From NCBI GenBank assembly GCA_964596165.1, contig CAZQTW010000049.1, forward strand, positions 1 through 49,563: 49,563 nucleotides of DNA, in the 5' to 3' direction. Within the stretch, counting starts at the first letter, position 1. Each line of letters begins with the position of its first letter. The notes under the pieces are model-generated. The model was not told where the DNA came from and ran no database searches. It saw nothing but the letters and a program-made list of their open reading frames with translations. Shown in pieces: positions 8,503-16,334 of the stretch. The position numbers and the translations under genes are program-made. Source of the stretch: CAYUQT01 sp964596165 (lineage in GTDB: Bacteria > Planctomycetota > Phycisphaerae > UBA1845 > JAFGLZ01).

Positions 8503-9528
8503 TCAGCGCGCCGTCCTTCGCCGCTTGATCAGGGCGTCCGTCAACACGGCCACCAACAGGACCAACCCCGTGACGGCGTCCGTCAGAAGTGAACTGACGC
8601 CCAGGAACAGCAACGCCTTGTAAAGCACCTTCAAAATCGCGGCGCCGACGACGATGCCCACGATCGAGCCCTGCCCACCCGAGAGCGCGCATCCGCCGAG
8701 GACGGCGGAGGTGATCCCATACAGCTCATACAGCGTGCCCGCCGACGAGGGGGCAACGCTGCTCACGCTGCTCGCGTCGATCACACCCGCGATGCCCGTC
8801 AGCAGGCCGCAGAAACCGTAGGTGAAGATCCGAAGGGCATTCACGCGAACGCCACTGAACCGCGCGGCCTCAAGATTGTAACCAATCGCGTAGAGGTACC
8901 TTCCGTGCACGGTGCCGCGCATGATGAAGATCGCCAGACCCGCCACCACCGCCACGAGGACCACCGGAAACGGCACGGGCCCGATGTGCCCGTTGCCCAA
9001 CCATGCGAAAAACGGCCGCTCGCTCGCCTGGAAACCGATCGTCATGTCGTCGGAAAGCCAACGGCCCAGACTTCGCCACAGCAGCAGACTGCACAAGGTG
9101 ACGATAAACGGCTGGAGATTCAGGTAGCAAACCAGCATTCCGTGTACGATCCCGACGGCAACGGCGAACAGGATGACCAGGGGAATGATGGTCCCGACGG
9201 GAAGGGACGTGTTGTTCATCAGATAGATGGCCAACGTGCCGACAAAGCACAAAACGGAGCCGACCGACAGGTCGATCCCGCCGGCAATGATGACAATGCC
9301 CTGACCGATGGCGAAGATCGAGAGAATTGCCACCTCGCGACCGGTGGTCTGCATCTGATAAAGGCCCAAAAACTTCGTGTCCTTTGCCGCAGTGAATGCG
9401 ATCATCGCCGCCAATATGGCCGTCATGCAGAGCACCTGGAGCCCGACCTCGCTCAGGGCGGACCCCGTGCAACCGCCGACCGGAAGGTCCTGTGCCCTGC
9501 GCTCGGATGATCGCTGCCGCTCGTCCAT
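8503..9528 (-). CDS. Ribose-type sugar ABC transporter permease
   Basis: This inner-membrane permease of 341 residues belongs to the RbsC/BPD_transp_2 family. It has around nine hydrophobic segments and the family loop GGIDLSVGS at 83-91. The segment A-R-F-S-G-V-R-V-N follows in the part where RbsC-like permeases contact the ATPase. The predicted role is sugar passage coupled to the double ATPase encoded just upstream, since the two coding regions are separated by one base. The N-terminal 30 residues are unusually polar for the family and may include a mis-chosen start. The transported sugar cannot be named; related systems carry ribose, xylose, galactose or autoinducer-2. Confidence 0.93.
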   Translation of the reverse strand: MDERQRSSERRAQDLPVGGCTGSALSEVGLQVLCMTAILAAMIAFTAAKDTKFLGLYQMQTTGREVAILSIFAIGQGIVIIAGGIDLSVGSVLCFVGTLAIYLMNNTSLPVGTIIPLVILFAVAVGIVHGMLVCYLNLQPFIVTLCSLLLWRSLGRWLSDDMTIGFQASERPFFAWLGNGHIGPVPFPVVLVAVVAGLAIFIMRGTVHGRYLYAIGYNLEAARFSGVRVNALRIFTYGFCGLLTGIAGVIDASSVSSVAPSSAGTLYELYGITSAVLGGCALSGGQGSIVGIVVGAAILKVLYKALLFLGVSSLLTDAVTGLVLLVAVLTDALIKRRRTAR

Positions 9529-9529
9529 T

Positions 9530-11170
9530 TCAGCCCCTCATCGATGCGCCAGTCGACAGGCCGACGGCCGTGTCAACGGATCCGCCGACCGCGAGCATCA
9601 TGATCCTCTCCTCGCGGATGTCGTCGCCCGCCAGCTCGCCGGCAATGCGGCCTTCATGCATGACGATCACGCGGTCGGACATCGCCAGCAATTCCTCCAT
9701 CTCGGAACTGATCATCCAGATGGCGACGCCCTGGCCGGCCAGTTCCGACATGAGCGTGTAGATTTCGCTCTTGCAGCCGATGTCGACGCCTCGCGTCGGT
9801 TCGTCGAGGATCAGCACACGAGGTCGCAAGGCCAGCCACTTGGCCAGGACGACCTTCTGTTGGTTGCCGCCGCTCAGCGTTCGGACCTTCTGAGCGAGCG
9901 ACGAAGCACGGATGCCGAACTCCCGGCTGCCCCAGACGGCGACCTCGCGCTCCCGCCGACCATTCAGCAGGCCCATCCGGCCGTAGTCGCACAACCCCGG
10001 CAGCGTGATATTGGGCGTGATCGCCATGTCGAGAATGAGTCCCTGTTGCTTGCGGTCCTCGGGAACAAGCCCCAGGCCGTGCCGGATGGCCGATCGCGCG
10101 TCGCCGATGCGCACCGCCCGGCCGTCCAGCTCGATGGTGCCCGATCGAATCGGATCGATGCCGAAGACCGCCCGGGCCAGCTCCGATCGTCCCGCCCCCA
10201 CCAGTCCGGCGAACCCGACGATCTCACCGGCCCGCAGGTCAAACGACAGGCCTCGCGGAGTCCCGTCGTGCGACGCGACCGGCCGGCGAGCCCCACGGTT
10301 CCCGTCCGTCAAGACAAGGTCGCGTACACGCAAGACCGCCGGCCCGCTCGCCCGCCGGCGTTGGTGCGGATAGTAGCGGCCGACGTCACGCCCGACCATC
10401 AATCGCACCATCCGGTCGTGTTCGATCTCTCGCCCCGAGAGGAACCCAGCCGTCTTGCCGTCGCGCAGAATCTGGACGCGGTCGGCCAACTCGGCGACCT
10501 CAGCCAGCCGGTGGGAAACATAGAGGATCCCCACGCCCCGCCGTTTCATCAGCCGGATGACCTCGAAGAGCGCCGCCGCTTCGCCGTCCGAGAGTGAACT
10601 GGTGGGCTCGTCGAAAACGAGCACCTTGGCGTCGAGCGAAAGGGCCTTGGCGATCTCGACAAGTTGACGCCGCCCGATCGTCAAGCGGCCGAGGCGCGTC
10701 CCGGCCGGTATCGCCAGGTGAAGCTTCGCCAACTGCTCGTAGGCCATGGCGTGGAGCCGACGCCGGTCGACCACGCCCAGCCAACCCCATCGGCTGGGCT
10801 GACGGCCCAGATAGATGTTCTCGGCCACGCTGATGTTGGCGGCCAGGTTCAATTCCTGGTGGATGACGCCAATGCCCAAACGCAGGCTGTCCTGGACCGA
10901 ATCGATCCGAACGGCCTCTCCCCGCCAGAAAAGTCGGCCCTCATCCGGCGGGCAAATCCCGGCCAGGATCTTGATGAGTGTGCTCTTGCCCGCTCCGTTC
11001 TCACCGATCAGACCGAGCAACTCGCCTTCACGGAGTTCCAGGGAAACGTCGTCCAGCGCTTGGACGCCGGGAAAACGCTTGCGGATGCCGACCACGCGGA
11101 GAAGCGGCGGGACGCCAGGGACGACCGGCGGATGATTCGAATGCGCCTCCGTCGTGGATTCGGACGCCAT
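9530..11170 (-). CDS. Ribose-type sugar ABC transporter ATP-binding protein (two nucleotide-binding domains)
   Basis: This 546-residue protein has the tandem-ATPase architecture of RbsA/MglA/XylG. The first domain has Walker A GENGAGKST at 56-64, a signature L-T-I-G-R-R-Q near 163-169 and Walker B VLVFDEPT at 183-190. The second has a degenerate P-loop GLVGAGRS at 322-329, lacking the usual lysine, with an intact LSGGNQQK at 432-439 and ILDEPT at 454-459. A degenerate second P-loop is normal in this family. It powers the permease encoded next. There is an insertion of about 20 residues at 285-305 between the domains. The gene sits 155 bases downstream of a small lipoprotein gene, and all run in the same direction. 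Confidence 0.95.
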   Translation of the reverse strand: MASESTTEAHSNHPPVVPGVPPLLRVVGIRKRFPGVQALDDVSLELREGELLGLIGENGAGKSTLIKILAGICPPDEGRLFWRGEAVRIDSVQDSLRLGIGVIHQELNLAANISVAENIYLGRQPSRWGWLGVVDRRRLHAMAYEQLAKLHLAIPAGTRLGRLTIGRRQLVEIAKALSLDAKVLVFDEPTSSLSDGEAAALFEVIRLMKRRGVGILYVSHRLAEVAELADRVQILRDGKTAGFLSGREIEHDRMVRLMVGRDVGRYYPHQRRRASGPAVLRVRDLVLTDGNRGARRPVASHDGTPRGLSFDLRAGEIVGFAGLVGAGRSELARAVFGIDPIRSGTIELDGRAVRIGDARSAIRHGLGLVPEDRKQQGLILDMAITPNITLPGLCDYGRMGLLNGRREREVAVWGSREFGIRASSLAQKVRTLSGGNQQKVVLAKWLALRPRVLILDEPTRGVDIGCKSEIYTLMSELAGQGVAIWMISSEMEELLAMSDRVIVMHEGRIAGELAGDDIREERIMMLAVGGSVDTAVGLSTGASMRG

Positions 11171-11325
11171 GTCGCGCCTCAGCCCTCCACCGCACGCAGA
11201 TGCCGGTCGCGATGCGATCCGTCGTCAAGCCCAAACGGCGGGGAATGGCCCCCCGGACCACCGGGACTCACGGGCCTGTCTCTCGACCGTCTCTTCGTCG
11301 ACCATCACCCCGCCCTGCCATGGGG

Positions 11326-11529
11326 TTACTTGTGATGGTGTTTCTTCTCCTCGACGATCACCACGTCCTTCTTGTGATGGCGCCCCTTCTCCTCGACGAT
11401 CACCTCGCGATCGTGGTGGCGATGGCGTTCCTCCACGATGACCGTCTTCTCCTTCTTCTCACCGCAACCCGTGAACACACCCACCGCGCCGACCACCAGA
11501 CCGACTCCCAACCATCGCACGTGTCTCAT
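11326..11529 (-). CDS. Histidine-rich mini-lipoprotein
   Basis: A 67-residue product with a hydrophobic signal and a lipobox-like V-F-T-G-C, so residue Cys22 would be lipidated and the protein anchored in a membrane. The mature part is about 45 residues and repeats a unit of the form V-x-V-E-E-x-x-x-H-H three times, alternating acidic-valine strands with His/Lys clusters and ending in H-H-H-K. This suggests metal binding or a charged periplasmic linker, but no family is recognised. A good ribosome binding site (AAAGGAG, six bases before ATG) supports it as a real gene. It lies inside the sugar transporter cluster, between the binding protein and ATPase genes. Confidence 0.75.
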   Translation of the reverse strand: MRHVRWLGVGLVVGAVGVFTGCGEKKEKTVIVEERHRHHDREVIVEEKGRHHKKDVVIVEEKKHHHK

Positions 11530-11656
11530 CGCATACTCCTTTCGTGAAAGCCGCTCCCATCGGCCGGCGGCCTCATGCCGCCCCGGCCGGGCGAATGCTT
11601 GCCCCCACCGCCATTATAACCCCATCGATCCGTGCGGACAGCGGATTCGACCGACG

Positions 11657-12670
11657 CTACTTCCCCAAGGCCATCATTTCCCTGAGCCGCTTCTCGAAGG
11701 CGTCGACGTTGTCTTTGCGGATGATCATCGTGTCGACGTACATCAAACCGTCCGGAGGGATCTTCGGCTGGTGGCCGCGGGCAATCTCGGCCAACAGCTT
11801 GATGGACCGATACCCGAACTCGAACGGCTGTTGAACGACCGTAGCGTTGATCAACCCGTCGCGAATGCCCTGAAGCGTGCCGGCCTCCTCGTCAAAGCAG
11901 ATCACGGGGACTTTGGCCTTGGATTCCCTCACGACCTTCATGATGGCCGGGCCGTTGTACGACCAGAGCCCCACGAGGCAACCAACGTCGGGATACTTGC
12001 CCAAGACGGCCGCAACGTTTTCCTGGGCCTTCGGGCGGCTTGTTTCGTCGGTAAAGGGCCGGCCTTCGATCACCGTAAAGTTCGCGCCCTTGATCTCCTC
12101 CATCATGCCCTGGTATCGCTCGCGGGCGTTCGGGGCGTCCATCTTGCCCACGAAGACGGCGATCGAGCCCCCGTGGGGCAGCACTTCCTTCAAGAGCCGG
12201 CCCGCCTTCCGACCGGCGGCAACATTGTCGGTCCCCACATAGGCAACGCGACGGCTCTTCGGTGCGTCGGAATCCTGCGTCACGACCGGCATGTGTTTGG
12301 CGGCCTCGTTGAGGATCCCGATCTGACTCTCCGGGTCCAACGGACTGATGGCCATTCCCTGAACGCCCTTGGCGATCATCGCCTCGATGATCTGCTTCTG
12401 CTGCGCGGCCGTCCCCTGCCCCGGAATCTCGACCTGGACCTCGACGTCCAACTCCTTGGCGGCCTTGTTGATGCCCGCCTTGGCGATCTGCCAAAAATCG
12501 GAGGGGGCGTTCGGAATGAAGACCAGCCGGATCGTGCCGCCCCCCGTGCCCGATGTCTTGCCTTCCGTCGCGCCGGTCGGACCCTTCACCGGTTCCTTGT
12601 GGCAAGCGCCGAGGACAAGCAGAAACGCCGACAGCGCGATCATGGCGAATCGAGATCGGCCCGCATGCAT
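11657..12670 (-). CDS. Periplasmic sugar-binding lipoprotein of ribose-type ABC transporter
   Basis: The product of about 337 residues is a type I periplasmic binding protein (Peripla_BP_4 family). It begins with a lipoprotein signal ending L-L-V-L-G-A-C. The mature part has the typical early segment F-W-Q-I-A-K-A-G, the A-A-Q-Q-K-Q-I-I-E helix and the strand G-M-A-I-S-P-L-D-P. The T-Q-D-S-D-A-P and Y-V-G-T-D-N segments are also found in RbsB-like proteins. Its job is to capture the sugar and deliver it to the permease/ATPase encoded downstream. The frame is open 54 codons further upstream, but the ATG at 12670 is chosen because GGAGG lies seven bases before it and it gives a proper signal peptide. 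It is divergent from the SGNH-TPR gene, so both promoters must lie in 12671-12776. Confidence 0.93.
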   Translation of the reverse strand: MHAGRSRFAMIALSAFLLVLGACHKEPVKGPTGATEGKTSGTGGGTIRLVFIPNAPSDFWQIAKAGINKAAKELDVEVQVEIPGQGTAAQQKQIIEAMIAKGVQGMAISPLDPESQIGILNEAAKHMPVVTQDSDAPKSRRVAYVGTDNVAAGRKAGRLLKEVLPHGGSIAVFVGKMDAPNARERYQGMMEEIKGANFTVIEGRPFTDETSRPKAQENVAAVLGKYPDVGCLVGLWSYNGPAIMKVVRESKAKVPVICFDEEAGTLQGIRDGLINATVVQQPFEFGYRSIKLLAEIARGHQPKIPPDGLMYVDTMIIRKDNVDAFEKRLREMMALGK

Positions 12671-12776
12671 GCGTATTCCTCCGGGGATGAACCCGCACTG
12701 TAACACACCCTTTCGCATGCGCCCAGCGTGACTCGGTTGACGCGAGCATCCCGCCCGGTGTACCAGTAGTAACCGC

Positions 12777-14819
12777 ATGTCGGATCCTCGACCCACAACC
12801 GAAGCGACGCCGAAGGGCCAACCGTCGCCCAAGCGACCCTCCCGTCGGACGAAGGTGCTGTTGGCGACAAGTTCCGTTCTCCTGATCCTGGTCGTCGCCG
12901 AGGCCGGTATTCGTGTCTACCACCGCTTCTCGCCCGCATCTCGCGACACAATCGACCGACCAGATCTGTCCCAAGCCTGGAAAGGACGCTGGATCGAACG
13001 GCACCAGGGGCGCGACCCCAACGAGTTCGAAGGCTCCGATGAGTATCACCCCCGATTCGGGTGGAAGCCGCGGCCCAATCTGCGAAAGGCCCGCTTCCAC
13101 TCGCGGGCCCCGATCAGCACGAACTCCCGAGGCTGGCGGAATCTCCGGGAGTTCGCGTTCGAGAAGCCGGCGAACACCCGGCGAATCGTCCTCCTGGGCG
13201 ACTCGTTCACATTCGGCGAAGACGAGGAAGACGAACACATCTGGCCCGCGCTGCTTCAGGAATCCCTTCGCAACTGGGAGGTCATCAACCTCGGCGTTCA
13301 CGGCTACGGGACCGATCAGGAATTGCTGGTGCTCGAAGATGAGGGCGTTCGCTACCGGCCGGATATCGTCATCCTGGCATTCTTCCCTGAGAACGTCTTT
13401 CGAAACGCCCTGGATTTCCGCGACTACGCCAAACCTCGGTTCATCTTGCGGGGCGATGAACTCATCTTGACGAACGTGCCCGTGCCCACACCGGCCCAGA
13501 TTCTCGGCCAAGGGGTATCGGCGGGACCCACGAGCCACCTCTGGCGTTGGGCCGCGGATCGCCTCGGCGGCCGGCTGGGGCACGCTCACACGGCGCCAAG
13601 CGACGATCTCTGGCGGCTGACGATCGCGATCCTGCGCCGCATGCGCGCCGCCTGCAAGGCATGCGGCGCCGACATGCTCGTGGCCGTCATCCCCAATCCT
13701 CGCCGACCGGATCGCGCCACCGAAGAAATGATCGCCCGCAACGCGGACACGATCGGCTACGGCGTGCTTAACCTCGGACCGGAGCTGGAGCGAGTGGAGA
13801 AAGAGGCCCAACGTCCGACCTATTACGTGAACTTCTCGCGCCTGGGGCACGTCGTCGCGGCGCGAACCATCCGAGACAAGCTCGTCCACGTCGGTTGGGT
13901 CAAACAAACGGATCTGGACGATGCGGCGCTCATCGATCGGCGCTATCGCCTCGCGCTGAACGCCCAACCGCTGGATCCGGAATCGGAATACGCCTTCGCC
14001 CTCTTTCTGGCCGGGCAGAACCGGCGAGACGAGGCAATCGCACGCCTTCGCGCCGCCCTGGCCGCCGGTGCGAGCAAGCGATTCGAGATTCACACGAATC
14101 TCGGCACCTTGCTGATGCTCGACGGCCAAATGGACCAGGCCGCCGAGCAGTATGGCCTGGCGATCCAAGCAGACCCCAACAACCCGATCGGGCCGATGAA
14201 CCTCGGCGACCTGCTGATGAGGCAGGCCAAGCCCGCCGACGCGGCACGCTGGTATCGCCGCGCGACGGAACTTCGACCGGAACCGCCCACGGCGCGGGCA
14301 CAACTCGCGGCCGCCCTGGCCGGAGCAGGGCGGATCGATGAGGCGATCGTCGTTTGTCGTCAGGCAATCGCCGCCGCTCCGGAGCAGGGCGAACCGTACG
14401 TCGAGCTCTCGCGAATCCTCAATCGCAGGGGCCAATCGCGCGAGGCGACTGAGGTGCTGCGGGAAGGACTTCGCCGTTTGCCCCATCACGGCGGCATGAT
14501 CAACAATCTGGCCTGGATACTGGCCACATCCGCCGAGCCTTCATTGCGGGACGGCGCCGAGGCGGTCCGCCTCATGGAGCGGCTCGGCCGGTCGGCCGAC
14601 ATCACCGACCCCGGCGCCCTCGACACATTGGCCGCCGCCTATGCCGAGGCGGGGCAATTCGATCAGGCAATCGCCGCCGCGACCCGCGCGATCGAGCTGG
14701 CAAAGAACGCCCATCGCCCCGATTTGGCACGGGTAATCGAGGAGCGACTCCGGCGGTACCGGGCGGGGCAACCGTATCGCGAGAAGACCGCCGCCTCGGC
14801 GCCCGGCGCCGCCCCGTAA
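12777..14819 (+). CDS. Membrane-anchored SGNH hydrolase with C-terminal TPR repeats
   Basis: This 680-residue protein has a basic N-terminus, one membrane span at about 28-44, and an SGNH/GDSL-type hydrolase domain. The nucleophile is Ser143 in LLGDSFTFGED, followed by N-L-G-V-H-G-Y-G-T-D-Q as the Gly/Asn block. The later F-F-P-E-N-V and Y-V-N-F-S-R-L-G-H segments would supply the oxyanion Asn and catalytic His. From about residue 400 to 650 it is made of tetratricopeptide-like helix pairs (A-x-x-x-Y-G-L-A-I-Q-A-D-P-N-N-P and repeats). A likely role is O-acetyl ester or lipid hydrolysis at the cell surface or in exopolysaccharide processing, with the TPR part binding a partner. That role is inferred from the domains. 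Confidence 0.85.
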   Translation: MSDPRPTTEATPKGQPSPKRPSRRTKVLLATSSVLLILVVAEAGIRVYHRFSPASRDTIDRPDLSQAWKGRWIERHQGRDPNEFEGSDEYHPRFGWKPRPNLRKARFHSRAPISTNSRGWRNLREFAFEKPANTRRIVLLGDSFTFGEDEEDEHIWPALLQESLRNWEVINLGVHGYGTDQELLVLEDEGVRYRPDIVILAFFPENVFRNALDFRDYAKPRFILRGDELILTNVPVPTPAQILGQGVSAGPTSHLWRWAADRLGGRLGHAHTAPSDDLWRLTIAILRRMRAACKACGADMLVAVIPNPRRPDRATEEMIARNADTIGYGVLNLGPELERVEKEAQRPTYYVNFSRLGHVVAARTIRDKLVHVGWVKQTDLDDAALIDRRYRLALNAQPLDPESEYAFALFLAGQNRRDEAIARLRAALAAGASKRFEIHTNLGTLLMLDGQMDQAAEQYGLAIQADPNNPIGPMNLGDLLMRQAKPADAARWYRRATELRPEPPTARAQLAAALAGAGRIDEAIVVCRQAIAAAPEQGEPYVELSRILNRRGQSREATEVLREGLRRLPHHGGMINNLAWILATSAEPSLRDGAEAVRLMERLGRSADITDPGALDTLAAAYAEAGQFDQAIAAATRAIELAKNAHRPDLARVIEERLRRYRAGQPYREKTAASAPGAAP

Positions 14820-15143
14820 AAGGAACCGGCCCTCCCTGTCTTGCGGTGTGGAGGAGGGCTCCGCACCGTGGCATCCCGACCGGTTCAAGAACAGCGCCAT
14901 CCACGATCCGCGCCACGGCGTCCACGATCAGCGGGGCTCGACGCTGATGCATCATCTCGCTCACGTGGCCAACCGCAAGGACGTCCGGTATGTCGCCAAC
15001 GGATGGACGTACTCGTATCCCTGCGCGGCCGAGAGACGATAGAACAGGGCGTCCATCGGGCCGGGCGCCGGCCGGCACCCCCCCCCGTGAATGCCGGCCT
15101 TGTCCGCATCCTTGATTCCGAGAGAGTAACGGAATACAAAGAA
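14820..15143. other. Intergenic region with direct repeat and possible gene remnant
   Basis: A plus-strand frame from GTG 14848 to 15042 has strong G/C third-position bias and reads like protein (H-P-D-R-F-K-N-S, then H-G-V-H-D-Q-R-G and V-R-Y-V-A-N-G-W), but it is short and has no recognised domain. It may be a fragment of a lost gene. It contains copy 1 of the 42-bp direct repeat. Confidence 0.35.
14863..14904 (+). repeat. 42-bp direct repeat, copy 1 (left of toxin-antitoxin pair)
   Basis: It matches 15736-15777 at 38 of 42 positions, and all four differences are transitions. The core GGTTCAAGAACAGCG contains the palindrome GTTCAAGAAC. The two copies bracket the toxin-antitoxin genes in the same orientation. 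Confidence 0.8.
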
Positions 15144-15464
15144 ATGATGGGTCTGCTTGAGGAGATCCGAAGCAAGGTCTTGCGTCGGCAATATGAGCTG
15201 TCCACACATGCAGTCGACCAGAGCATCCTCCGGAGCATCAGCATGGCTGAAGTGGAGGAAGCGGTAGCCAACAACAGCGAGGTGATCGAATACTATCCGG
15301 ACGACAAGTACGGACCGAGCTGCTTGGTGCTGGGGTATACGAACGCCGGGCGCCCACTGCATCTGCATTGCAGTTGCCCAAGCCGTTCGTTAATCAAGAT
15401 CATCACGCTCTACGAGCCGGACCCGGAACGGTGGGTCGATCTTAGGACCAGGAAACACGCCTGA
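15144..15464 (+). CDS. DUF4258 domain protein, putative toxin of a toxin-antitoxin pair
   Basis: The coding part is about 106 residues from ATG 15144 (or 15147). The segment T-H-A-V-D-Q-S-I-L-R-S-I-S, then Y-Y-P-D-D-K-Y-G-P-S-C-L-V-L-G, H-L-H-C-S and I-I-T-L-Y-E-P-D matches the DUF4258 family, which is commonly encoded beside YgiT-like zinc-finger antitoxins and is thought to be a toxin related to RelE-type folds. The frame is open upstream to 14841, but that stretch does not resemble the family. The gene is 13 bases upstream of the antitoxin-like gene. Base composition is lower in G+C than in the neighbours, suggesting acquisition. The toxic activity itself is inferred from the family, not seen. 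Confidence 0.8.
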   Translation: MMGLLEEIRSKVLRRQYELSTHAVDQSILRSISMAEVEEAVANNSEVIEYYPDDKYGPSCLVLGYTNAGRPLHLHCSCPSRSLIKIITLYEPDPERWVDLRTRKHA

Positions 15465-15477
15465 CGGGGTAAGTGAT

Positions 15478-15687
15478 ATGAACGAAACGATGGTTGAAGC
15501 TCGAGTCACATATACCGTGGAACATGAGGGCAGGTTCTTCGTGATTGAGCATGTCCCAGCCCGAGTGTGCAAGGAAACCGGAGAACGGTTCTTCGCCCCC
15601 GAGACAGTGGAGCATATCCAAGCCCTTATCAAGGGACAGAAGAAACCGGCACGGATTATCGAAACGCCCGTTTACGAGTATGCATGA
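15478..15687 (+). CDS. YgiT-like antitoxin, zinc-finger cysteines lost
   Basis: A 69-residue protein starting 13 bases after the DUF4258 gene. The strand Y-T-V-E-H-E-G-R-F-F-V-I-E-H-V-P-A-R-V-C, followed by E-T-G-E-R-F-F-A-P-E-T-V, matches the second half of YgiT-type antitoxins. In the classical family two C-x-x-C pairs bind zinc. Here the N-terminal pair is absent and only one cysteine (in R-V-C-K-E-T-G-E) remains of the second pair, so zinc binding looks unlikely. The C-terminal helix and tail would be the toxin-contact part. The pair would be co-transcribed and probably self-regulated. Confidence 0.75.
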   Translation: MNETMVEARVTYTVEHEGRFFVIEHVPARVCKETGERFFAPETVEHIQALIKGQKKPARIIETPVYEYA

Positions 15688-15735
15688 AGAAGGCAGAGCC
15701 CGCGGGATAGGGTAGTGTGCGGCGGCCCCTTCACC

Positions 15736-15777
15736 GCACCGCGGCATCTCGACCGGTTCAAGAACAGCGTCGTCCAC
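15736..15777 (+). repeat. 42-bp direct repeat, copy 2 (right of toxin-antitoxin pair)
   Basis: The second copy of the 14863-14904 repeat (38 of 42 identical). Its right end at 15777 is exactly where similarity to the TIR-domain remnant on the minus strand stops (15778), so it marks a recombination junction. Confidence 0.8.
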
Positions 15778-15975
15778 CATGCAGAGCACCAACCCGCGGG
15801 ACTACTCCAGGCTTTCATCGATCTTGGCCGGGATGCCGTCGGCCGGCTCGAGCTCCCATTCATCGAACCACAGCTTCGGCCCGGCGGCCCTCAACCGGTC
15901 GGCGAACGGGCCCACCCCCTCCTTGTCCGTCGCGCAGTGACTGACGAAGACGTCGAATCGGATATCGTCGGGCAT
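15778..15975 (-). pseudogene. Broken TIR-domain gene, N-terminal fragment
   Basis: On the minus strand an ATG at 15973-15975 opens 57 codons. The product starts M-P-D-D-I-R-F-D-V-F-V-S-H, continues D-R-L-R-A-A-G, and has the motif W-F-D-E-W-E-L followed by I-P-A-K-I-D-E-S-L-E. This is the first two thirds of a bacterial TIR domain. A TAG at 15802-15804 stops it where a polar residue is expected. After the stop the same frame continues S-R-G-L-V-L-C-M, which is the next conserved TIR strand, up to 15778, where the 42-bp repeat begins. The gene is therefore doubly disrupted by a stop codon and by loss of everything downstream. TIR domains in bacteria act in immunity as NAD-cleaving or signalling modules. 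This one is almost certainly non-functional. Confidence 0.8.
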
Positions 15976-16334
15976 GGGTCACGCCCGGCGACGCCATTCT
16001 TCAGGCTTTTCCCGAGCCGGTGCGCCCTCCCTGGCACGGCCACAGACCGTCCCGTGGCAGGCGCCCCGGACAACCGAATAGGAGCGACGACCCGGCGGAG
16101 GACCGCCCGGCCCCGGACAGCAAGCGGGGCGACCATCGTACAGGCGGCGATCGCGGGCTTCCCGTGCGCGGGGCAATCGAGCGAACCCGTTGTCGAGCCA
16201 CCGTCCGTTCAACAACGGCGCGCGTGACATCACACATCGGACGACAACACCGGACGGATGACCGGGCGGCGGAATGTAGACGCCGCGCCCTGGGCTCCGA
16301 TACGATGGCCGCACCGTTCGCGGAGAATCGACGA
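15976..16334. other. Intergenic region upstream of the glycosyltransferase
   Basis: Very G+C-rich. Frames open on both strands give only Arg/Pro-rich sequence with no domain. It separates the broken TIR gene and the glycosyltransferase, which diverge, so it should hold the glycosyltransferase promoter. I see no clear repeat. Confidence 0.5.

Noticed and set aside
9377..10597. Plus-strand open frame of 406 codons
   Set aside because: Antisense of the sugar transporter ATPase and permease genes.
11892..14489. Very long minus-strand open frame of 865 codons
   Set aside because: It is antisense to the SGNH-TPR gene and overlaps the sugar-binding protein gene in a different frame. It is an effect of high G+C content. 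Both genes beneath it have clear domains.
14863..15777. Integron-type attC sites flanking the toxin-antitoxin pair
   Set aside because: The repeats lack the paired R-box/L-box structure of attC, and no integrase is visible, so only a direct-repeat cassette is claimed.
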